From: Algibacter sp. L1A34
GTDB taxonomy: Bacteria; Bacteroidota; Bacteroidia; Flavobacteriales; Flavobacteriaceae
NCBI RefSeq assembly: GCF_009796805.1
Contig: NZ_CP047029.1
Coordinates: forward strand, 2,990,001-3,054,000
DNA length: 64,000 nucleotides
Direction: 5' to 3'
Shown here: positions 49,401 to 61,400 of the stretch, in pieces
Position numbering within the stretch: the first letter of the stretch is position 1
Layout: every line of letters starts with the position of its first letter
Translations under genes and position numbers: made by a program
The notes under the pieces: model-generated
Seen by the model: only the letters and a program-made list of their open reading frames with translations
Told to the model about the DNA's origin: nothing
The model's database searches: none

Positions 49401-52400
49401 GCTAATGGGTATACTTTAGAATACAGTATAGATAATGGAGTAACTTATGTTGCTAATCCTGTTTTTTCAAATCTTACTGCAGGTAGTTATGATACTATGG
49501 TTAAATATTCTCTTGGTACATCAGAATGTTTTACAACTCCAGAAAATATTACGATAAGCCAACCAGATACAGCTTTAACGGCATCTTCTGGGGTTTCTGA
49601 ATTGGCAGGTTGTGAACCTTCAGGTTCAGGGGAAGGTAAAGTACGTATTACAAACCCGCAAGGAGGTACCCCACCATATGAATATAGTTTTGATAATCAA
49701 TCGACATGGTTAACCACTAATGAATATTATGTTTTACCAGGAACTTATACGTTGTATATAAGAGATACTAATGGTTGTATTTATGCCATGCCATCTATCA
49801 CATTAGATCCTGAACCAGTTGCACCAACTATAGATGTTTCAGATCCTGATTTTAATTGTGATGGAACAGCCGATGCCACGGTAACGGTAACAAATGCAGA
49901 AATAGATTCTTTTTCTTATAATTATTTGTTAGATGGTGTAGAAAATCCTAATACGGCTGATCCTACAGTGTTTTTAAATGTTCCAAGTGGTTCTCATACA
50001 GTAACTGTAGATTATAAATTAGAAAGTGTAACGACTTACAGTAATTTATTGTATGAAACTTTCGGCTATGGAGAGGATACAACTTCTCCAGGAATAAACC
50101 CAACCTATTATTGTTTTGAAAGGCAAGTTGTCGGATCAGAATGTAAAGGTCAAATTAATATTCAGGATGGAGATTATTCTGTTACAGCTGAAATAGTAAG
50201 ACCATATGGTACTTGGCTTCAACCTGGAGATCATACACCTGCGACTACACCAGCAACAGAAAAAGGAAGGTCTTTAGTTGTTAATATAGGGTCTTCTATA
50301 CCGAAAACAGAAATCTTGTATGAAAAGGATATTAATGATATTATTGCTGGTCAACCTATTATCGTAGAGCTTTATGCTATAAACTTATTGAGATCTGGTA
50401 GATCAGGAGCTAATCCTGATTTACTTGTTGCGTTAGTAGATGGTTCAGGTACTGAAATTTCTTCTTTTTCAACAGGTGAAATTCCAAAAAGTAATCAATG
50501 GGAGAATTATCCTAAAACACCTATGACTCTTGATCCTGGATCAAATACGAGTTTAAAATTTATTATTAGATCCAATGTTCAAGTAAACAACGGTAATGAT
50601 GTTGCCATCGATGATATCACAGTTTATCAATTACCAAAATCTTGCGTAACAGAAGTTGAGTTTCCTATTGTAATCGATTCAGGAAAGGCCTTTACATCTA
50701 GTACCACAGGGTCTACAAATGTTACTTGTAATGGAGCTTCAGATGGAACTCTTAGCATTGCAGCACAAAATTATGACGCAACTATAGGATTTGAGTATTC
50801 AATAGATAATGGTACTACTTGGACAACTCAAATGACTTCACCTTATACTATTACTGGATTAGCAGCAGATAGCTATGATGTTATAGTGCGTTATGAAACG
50901 TGTAGTTTTCCGTTTTCTGAAACTATTACAGCACCAGCCCTTTTAGAAGTTAGTGCTTCGGGAACACCAATAACTTGTCTTACAGGTTCTACAGTTACAG
51001 CAACAGCAACAGGAGGAACAGCTGGTTACACTTATGAGTTGTTAGATACTGCAACATTAAATTTAGTAGATAGTTTTCCAAGTAATGGTATTTTATCTAA
51101 TATACCTTCAGGAGATTATACAATAAGAGCTACAGATTCTAACGATTGTGTTGCTACAACAACGCTTAATTTATCGGGATCTGCGGCACCAACAGCATCT
51201 ATAAATACAACCTCTAATTTTTGTTATGATCCCGTTGGAGGTGGATCACTAATAGTTGATGCATTGGGCGGAGAATTACCATATGAATATAGTATTAATA
51301 GTGGTATTTTTCAATCAAGTAATACTTTTACGAGTTTAGCACCAGGTAATTATATAATTACAGTGCGAGATGCTTATGGTTGTACGGTAGTTTTACCAGC
51401 AGAAACTATTGCTCCACAAATTTCAGTAGTTGTAGAATTAACAAAAGAATTAGATTGTACCACATCACCAGATGCAGAAATTTCAGGAACTATTTCTGAT
51501 GGTTATGCACCATATACAGTAACCTTATTACAAGGAACAGGAACTGTTACTTTAACAGGGAATACCTTCAGCTTAAATCCAACTACAGATGGTGTTTATC
51601 AATTTGAAGTAACCGATGATAGAGGATGTATTGTTGCATCAAACGAGGTTAACGTAAATCCTTTATTAACACCAGCAGTTACGGCTACTAAAACGGAAGT
51701 TACTTGTAACACAAGTGCCGACGGAACAGTTACGCTAACAGGCTCAGGAGGTTCCGGAGGTTATACTTATAGTGATGATAATGTAACTTTTACAACAAAT
51801 AACACGTTTTCAGGTTTAGCAGCTGGTACATATAGCTTTTATGTAAAGGATAGTAAGGATTGTTCTAATACAGTTAGTGCTACTATAACAGAGCCAGACG
51901 CTTTAGTTGCTACAGCTAGTGCCACAACATTTAGTTGTAGTGCAACCAATACAAAAGAATCGGCAGAAATAACTATTGCTTTACCAACAACAGGAACAGC
52001 ACCATATCAATATAGTTTTAATGGAGGAACATCTTTTAGTTCTACCAATACATTAACGGTAAATGATACTGGGGCAGATCAAACCTTCTCATATGTTGTA
52101 AAAGACGCAAATGGCTGTTTAACCGCAGCACAAGATATAACGATAACGGCATTAGATCCACCAACAGATTTAGATTTTACTTCATTATCTGTAACGTGTT
52201 TAGCCACGACTACTACTGTAGATTTAACAGCTACGGATGGTGTAGGAACATTGCAATATGAAACCATAGCGCCTTCACCTATAATAGTTGGAAAACAAAC
52301 ATCTAATTCTTTTGCAGGATTAACGCCAGGTACTTATGTGTTTCAAGTAACAGATGCTAATGGATGTTATTATTCAGAATCATATACAATAACTCCAGTA

Positions 52401-55400
52401 ACACCTATAGCCGTTTCAGGTACATTAACAAGTGATGTATCATGTAAAGGAGGTGATAACGGATCTGGAACTTATACGGTTTCAGGAAATGCAACTGTTG
52501 GAGGTTATACGTTTATATTAACATCAGGAACTTTAGGAACTGGTACACTTACACAAACAGGAGATGTTTTAACTTTAGCAAATGTAGAGGCAGGAACTTA
52601 TACTGTAGAAGTTACAGATAACGCTACGGGTTGTGATGATACTGCCAGTATTACAGTTAACGAACCTATAGATGCGTTAACACTTGGTGTAACAAGTAAT
52701 GTTAATGGAAATTGTGATACTGACGCTCAAGTAACAGTAACAGCATCTGGAGGTACACCAGGTTATAGTTATGCTTTTGTTCAAGATGGAACTTCTCCAA
52801 CAGGACTTTATACCTTTAGTAGTACTTCTAACTTAGATCCATCAGTAAATACCGATTGGGATGTTTGGGTAATGGATATTCAAGGCTGTACCACTAAATT
52901 AGATATTGTTGTTGCTGCAGATGGAATACCAACAATAGATCCTGTGGCATTAGAATGTTATAAAGGGCTACCTATTAGTATTACGTTATCAGGAACGGCT
53001 GTTGGCACACCAACTTATAGTATTGGAGGTGCTTTTCAAGCAAGTCCAATTTTTACAATAAATGCTCCGGGAACATATAATTTGAGTATTAAAGATGGTA
53101 ACGGTTGTATTGCATCTACAACTTATGTTGTACAACCAGAATTGTTGTTGGATGCTGATATGACACAAGATTTAACTTGTACTGTTGATGCTAGTATTAC
53201 CTTAACGGCAAGTGGAGGAACAGGAACTTACAGTACTTATGAAGTTAATATTGATGGTGCAGGTTATAATTTGATATCTGGTTCTCCTTATACAGCAACA
53301 GTTGATGGAGATTATCAATTTAGAGTTACGGATAGTCAAGGCTGTATAGCTGAATCTAATATTATTATAGTTACACCAAAAACAACACCAACACTTACAT
53401 TTACACAAACTAATGTTAGCTGTAATAGTAGTAGTGATGGTAGTATTGTAGTAACAGCAGATAGTGGTATAGCTCCATACGAATACAGTATAGATAATGG
53501 AGTGACGTTCCAAACGTCTAATGTGTTTAATGGATTAAACCCTACAGGAACTTATAATATTGTTGTTAGAGATAGCAAGAATTGTGATTCATCTGCTACC
53601 TTAGTAACTATAACAGAGCCAGACGCTTTAGTTGCTACAGCTAATGCCACAACATTTAGTTGTAGTGCAACTAATACAAAAGAATCGGCAGAAATAACTA
53701 TTGCTTTACCAACAACAGGAACAGCACCATATCAATATAGTTTTAATGGAGGAACATCTTTTAGTTCTACCAATACATTAACGGTAAATGATACTGGGGC
53801 AGATCAAACCTTCTCATATGTTGTAAAAGACGCAAATGGCTGTTTAACCGCAGCACAAGATATAACGATAACGGCATTAGATCCACCAACAGATTTAGAT
53901 TTTAGTTCATTATCTGTAACGTGTTTAGCCACGACTACTACTGTAGATTTAACGGCTACGGATGGTGTAGGAACATTGCAATATGAAACCATAGCACCTT
54001 CACCTATAATAGTTGGAAAACAAACGTCTAATTCTTTTGCAGGATTAACGCCAGGTACTTATGTGTTTCAAGTAACAGATGCTAATGGTTGTTATTATCA
54101 AGAATCATATACAATAACTCCAGTAACACCTATAGCCGTTTCAGGTACATTAACAAGTGATGTATCATGTAAAGGAGGTAATAACGGATCTGGAACTTAT
54201 ACGATTTCAGGAAATGCAACTGTTGGAGATTATGCGTTTATATTAACATCAGGAACTTTAGGAACTGGTACACTTACAAAATCTGGAAATGTTTTAACCT
54301 TAGCAAATGTAGAAGCAGGAACTTACATTGTAGAAGTTACAGATAACGCTACTGGCTGTTTTGATACAGCCGACATTATAGTGGGAGAGCCCGCAAGTGA
54401 TTTAAGCTTTATAACAACTTCAACAAATGTATTCTGTACAAATGATGAATCACAAATTACAGTTACTCCAGCAGGAGGAACGGCAAGTTATACTTATGCC
54501 GCTGTAGTAACAGGAGCATCAGCTCCGGTAACTTACGATGCAAGTAGTGTGATAACAGTAGATACCAATTCGGCAGCAAACTTAAGCTGGGATGTTTATG
54601 TAAAAGATGCAAATGATTGTATTGAAATAAACCCTGTTGTTATTGATACAGAAGGGTTACCAACGGTTACTACACCAGCTTTAGCTTCAAATCAATGTAC
54701 AGTTTCAACTGGCTTTACATTTACAGCAACAGGAACTGGCTTAGCGCCCCTTACTTATAGTATTAATGGTGGAGCTTCTTATCAAGCAAGCTCAACATTT
54801 ACGGTAAATACGCCTGGAAGTTATACCGTAACAATAAAAGATAAGAATGGTTGTACAGGATTTAGTACTACGCCAACTGTTGTTTATGCACCACTTACGG
54901 CAAATGCTATTTTGACTAAAGATTTAACCTGTTCAATACCTACAGAAGCTTCAATAGATATTTCTGCTTCAGGAGGAAATGGGGCTTACACTTACGAAGT
55001 GTCAACAGATGGCGGATCGACATATACAAGTATTACAGGTTCACTTTATAAAACATCAACAGCTGGTACTTATCAATTTAAAATAACAGATGTTAATGGA
55101 TGTGATATTGAAACAAATGTTATAACAGTTGCCCCTGTAACTCTGGTAACAGCTTCAGAAATACTAGTAAATCCAACATGTAATGGAGATACTGATGGTT
55201 CTATTGAATTAACAGCATTAACAGGAGAAGCTCCATTTATTTATAGTATTGATGGAGGTGGTTCGTTTGTATCATCAAATACATTTGGTGGTTTAGCAGC
55301 AGGGACTTATAATTATGTTGTGAGAGATGTTAAAGGTTGTGAAATAACAGATACAGTTACATTAACGTCCCCAGCACCAATTGTTCCTGAAATTGTGACA

Positions 55401-58400
55401 AATGGAATTTTATGTAATTCTGTTACACCTGGTAGTTTTGATGTGGATATCACTTCAGGAGGAGATGCTCCATATGTTTATAGATTGTTTGATAATTCTT
55501 TTACGGAAATAGGTAACTATACGACTACTTTAGCTTCAACTTCATTTCCACATAATTTTCCAAATTTAGATTTTGGAGATTACTATATTACTATTGTAGA
55601 TGCACGAGGGTGTGAGTTTTTAAGTTCTAAACTTAGAATAGAACCTATACCATATTTGGAATTAACTAGTCAAACAACATCTTTATCTTGTTTAACAGGA
55701 GCAACTGTTAATTTAAATGTTACTGGAGGTAATCCAAATTATACGTATTCAATATATGGGCAACCAGGAACAACTTCTCTGCCAACATCATCAACTTCTT
55801 ATACATTTGCAAATTTAGATCAAAATACAACATATGTATTTGAAGTTGTTGATTCAGGGGGATGTCCATCTTTTTTAGAAATAAAAACAGGTACAATATC
55901 TCCTATAACTATTGATCCTATAGTAGCTACAGACGTTACTTGTAATGGATCCAACAATGGAGAGCTTTCATTTACTATTGGTCAATATGATGCATCAGTT
56001 ACAGAACTTTATTATGAAGTACGTGATAATTTAACAAATGTTGCAATTTCACCAGCAAAAAATGGTACAATAACAGGAGTAACCGGAGCTGATGTTAGTG
56101 AAACAATTACTGGATTATTAGCTGGTAATTATACTTTATATATAAAAGAGGTTGACGGTACTTTCTGCTCAACAGCAGAAGAATTCCAAATTAGGCAACC
56201 AATTCAAGCATTATCTTCAATTATTACAAAAGAGATAAATGCTAATTGTAATTCAGGAGCTCAACTTACACTTACAACAACTGGAGGAACAGGCCCATAT
56301 AAATATGCCGCTGGCGCACCAGGTTTCACACCGTTAACAGGAGATTTTGGAACGAGTAATGTGCTTAATTTAGATTACAATATTAGAACTATTTGGGATA
56401 TAGTTGTAGAAGATGCCAATGGTTGTCAGTTTTTAATAGAAGACAAAACTATAATCAAAGATACCGATCCAACAATAACATCACCTGCTCAACAATGTTT
56501 TACAGGTCCACCAATTTCAATTACTTTATCTGGTACAACTGCTGTTAGTCCAGTTACCTACAGTATAGGCACTGGTGGTGTAGCAGGTGCTTATCAGTCT
56601 AGTGATACATTTACAATTAATGCCGCTGGAACTTATGATGTGTTTATTAAAGATGGTAATGGCTGTATTGCATCTACAACTTATGTTGTACAACCAGAAT
56701 TGTTGTTAGATGCTGATATGACGCAAGATTTAACTTGTACTGTTGATGCTAGTATTACCTTAACGGCAAGTGGCGGAACAGGAACTTACAGCACTTATGA
56801 AGTTAATATTGATGGTGCTGGTTATAATCCGGTACTAAGTTCTCCATATACAGCAACAGTTGATGGGAATTATCAATTTAGAGTTACGGATGATGAAGGG
56901 TGTATAGCAGAATCGAATATCATTATAGTTACACCAAAAACGACTCCTACATTTACTCACACTCAAACTAATGTGAGTTGTAACGGAGGTGCAGATGGTA
57001 GTATTGTAATAACAGTAATAGATGGTATTGCTCCATACCAATACAGTATAGATAATGGAGCTACATTCCAATCATCTAATGTCTTTAATGCATCTAATGG
57101 TAATCCATTAAATGCAGCAGGAATATACAATGTAGTTGTTAGAGACAGCAAGAATTGTGATTCATCTGCTACCTTAGTAAACATAACAGAACCAGTATTG
57201 CTCGATGGAACAGGTGATTTACCACAAGGTTTAACATGTGGTTCTGGTAATGCAACACAAGCAGCCGAAGTAACTATTACTGCAATAGTAGGAACGGGTA
57301 CAGCACCATATACTTATAGTTTTGATGGTGTAAATTACACATCAACTAATAATTATTTCACATATACATCTGGTACGGTATCGGCATACATAAAAGATGC
57401 CAAGGGATGTGTTGCAGGTCCAATAGATGTTATTGTACCAGCATTAGACCCACCAACAGATTTAGATTTTGTTGCAAGCCCAGTAACTTGTGTTGATTTA
57501 ACTAGTGATGTACAATTAACAACAACAGATGGTGTTGGCATATTAAGTTATGAGATACTATCACCAGCAACTTCTACAGGAAATGTATCGGGCGCATCAA
57601 GTGGTTTATTTACAGGCTTAGCACCAGATGATTATTTATTTGAAGTGACTGATGCTAATGGATGTACTTATCAAGAATTGTATACTGTGGTCCCTGTAAC
57701 GAATATTTCAATTGCTGGATTAAAATTAAATGATGTTTATTGTTTTGGAGATAATACAGGAGCTATTCAGTATACTGTAACAGGATATGCTGGTACTTAC
57801 ACACCTACTTTAACAAGTGGAGTGGGAACTTTGTCTCAAACCGGAAACACTATTGATTTAACAGGTTTAGTAACAGATACCTATACAGTAAGAGTAACAG
57901 ATGATATTACAGGTTGTTTCGATGAGGTTGATATTACTATAGATCAGCCAGCAAATGCATTAACATTTACAGCAGCAGCAACACATGTATATTGTACAGA
58001 AGATAATTCACAAATAACAGTTACTCCAGCAGGAGGAACAACAAATTATACTTATGCAGCTGTAATACAAGGAGCAACAGCTCCATCAGCAGGGGATTAC
58101 GGTATAAGCAACATAGTTACAGTAGATACCAATTCTGGAACAGATCTAATTTGGGATGTCTATGTAAAAGATGCTAATGGTTGTATTACCACAAATTCAT
58201 CTACTGTAATACTCGATCCAGAACCAACGGTAACCACACCTGCATTGGCTTCAAATCAATGTTCAGTTAGTTCAGGTTTTACTTTTACAGCAACCGGAGC
58301 ATCGGGAGTATCACCATATGTGTATAGTATAAATGGAGGAGCATCGTATCAATCGAGCCCAACATTCACAATAAATACACCGGGTTCTTATACCGTTACA

Positions 58401-61400
58401 ATTAAAGATGCAAATGGCTGTACGGCTACAAGCCCTATACCAACAATAGTATATGAGCCATTAACGTCGGTACCTGCTGTAACAAAAGAATTAGATTGTT
58501 CAGCAACGCCAGAGGCAGAAATTACGGTTACTATTTCAGGTGGTAATGGACCATTTACTTATACTGTTCAAAAAGGAGCAGGAGTAGCGAGTGTTGCAAG
58601 CGCACCTATTGCAGGTCCAACATTTACATATTCGGTTTCTTTAGCAGATGTAGATAGTTATACTTTTGAAATTACGGATGCTAATTCTTGTACTTCAACA
58701 AGTACTATAACAGTAGATCCAATAACTAATCCAATAGTAACACCAATTAAAACAGATGTTAGTTGTAATGGCGGTTCTAGTGGTACGGTTCAATTAACAG
58801 GTTCTGGTGGTTCAGGTGGTTACACCTATAGTGATGATAATGTAACATTTACAACTACATCATTATTTACAGGGTTAGCGCAAGGATCGTATACGTTTTA
58901 TGTAAAAGATAGTAAAGACTGTACAGGTTTTGTAACCGTAAACATCACTGAGCCAACGGCATTAGTGGCCACGGCTGTTGCAACAAAGTTTAGTTGTAGC
59001 ATTACAAATGAAAAACAAGCTGCAGTAATAACTATTGAGGTTCCTACAACGGGAACGGCACCATATCAATATAGTTTTAATGGAGGAACAACATTTACTT
59101 CTAGCAATACCTTAACGGTAAATGATACTGGAGTTGATCAAACATTTTCTTATGAAGTAAAAGATGCTAATGGATGTACAACAGGAGCTCAAAATATAAC
59201 GATAGTGGCATTAGATCCTCCAACGGATTTAGTATTCACACCAGGAAGCGCGGTAACTTGTTTAGATACAACGGGAGGTAGTGTAACATTAACGGCAACA
59301 GATGGTGTTGGCATATTAAGTTATGAGATAGTATCACCGGCAAGTGCTACAGGTAATATATCAGGCGCTTCAAGTGGAACTTTTACAGGTTTAGGACCAG
59401 ATACTTATTTATTTCAAGTAACGGACGCTAATGGTTGTTATTATCAAGAATCATATACTGTACCGCCTGTAACCAATATTGCAATTGCGGGATTAAAATT
59501 AAATGATGTTTATTGTTTTGGAGATAATACCGGAGCTATTGAATATACTGTAACAGGATACGCTGGTACTTACATGAGTACTTTAACTAGTGGAACAGGA
59601 ACTTTAACTCAATCAGGAAATACTATTAATTTAACTGGTTTAGTAACAGGTACCTATACAGTAAGAGTAACAGATGATATTACAGGTTGTTTTGATGAGG
59701 TTGATATTACTATAGATCAGCCCGCAAGTGATTTAGACTTTACAACAACTTCAACAAATGTATATTGTACCGAAGATAATTCTCAAATAACAGTTACTCC
59801 ACTAGGAGGAACAGCAAATTATACTTATGCAGCTGTAGTAGCAGGAACAACAGCTCCAGCAGTTGGAGATTATATTACGAGTAATGTAGTTACAGTAGAT
59901 ACTAACTCTGGAACAGATCTAGTTTGGGATGTCTATGTAAAAGATGCTAACGGTTGTATTACCACGAACCCATCTACTGTAATATTAGATCCATTACCAA
60001 CAGTAGATGTGCCTACTTTAGCATCAAATCAATGTAATTTAACTGGAGATGCTTATACATTTACAGTAACAAACCCAACAGGTGTTGTGCCTTTTGAATA
60101 TTCTATAGGGAACGGTTTTCAAACAGGTACAACCTTTGCGGTTAGTAATGCCGGAACTTATTCGGTAACAATAAAAGATGGAAATGGTTGTACGTTTACA
60201 AATGCAACCCCAATAACTGTTTATGCGGCGTTAGATGTTTCTTCTACAATTGTTTCTTTACCTAGTTGTATAGATAATGATGGTGAAATTACAGTATCTG
60301 GAAGTGGAGGATCTGGAAATTATACATTCAGTATAAATCCTTCAACAGGTATCACACAAACAGGAAATATATTTTCAGGATTATCTGCTTTAACTAATTA
60401 CACAGTTACAGTTACGGATACTGTAACTACCTGTACTAATACAGTTACTGTTAATTTAGAAGCAGCAACTCCTGTTAACTTTACAGCAACTCCAATAGAT
60501 GTTACCTGTATAGGTGATACGGATGGTGTTATTACTGTTAATTTAGATGCATCGAATAATAATCCATTATACAAGTATGCTATAATTGCAGGACCAGCAA
60601 CATTCCCAGCACAAGATTCAAATATATTTACAGGATTAGAAACTGGAAGCTACACTGTTGAGGTTACATCTGGACGAGATTGTGTTGACACAGAAATTGT
60701 AACGGTAGGAACACCAACGGCTATTATAGTTCCTGCTCCAACGGTTCAAGAATATTCTTGTACAGTAAATACCAATTTATCTAATTTTGCAACTATAACC
60801 GTAACAGGTGTATCTGGTGGATCTGGTAATTTTGTTAAATATGAATTTATTAGAGATGCCGATGGTGTTGTAGTACAATCTAATTCTAGTAATATTTACA
60901 CAATAACCAATCTTTTAGGTGGGGCATATACAGTTAATGTTTATGATGATAATGGATGTTTAGGCGCTTCTGTAGCAACGGTAGCTCCATTTATTTCTAT
61001 TGATGATTTAACAATTACTATTGATAATGCTATTACATGTACTAATGATGAAGATATAACGGTATCTGTAACAAGTACAGGAGGTACGCCTACCAATTTA
61101 CAATTTACTTTAGAGGATATTGTAGGTAGTGTAAAAGGAGGTGTTTATAGCCAAACCAATGCAACAGGTGTATTTACAGGATTACCAATTGGTAATTACT
61201 TAGCGACCGTTTTAAATATCGATACCGGGTGTGTTATAGAAAAAGTACATTATGTAAACGATCCATTCACGTTCGATCTTACTATAGATAATATTGTAGA
61301 CGTTACTTGCTTTAGTGATAATGATGGTAGTGTTGATATTACTTTAATCGACAGAACACCTAATCCAACCGATGAGTCTGGTGCTTTTAGTTATGAGTTA

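Noticed and set aside
53202-53513. Antisense open frames within sprB, here and at 56835-57184, 52079-52267, 53804-53992 and 57353-57541
   Set aside because: They are mirror frames of the threonine- and serine-rich repeats; several recur because the repeats recur.
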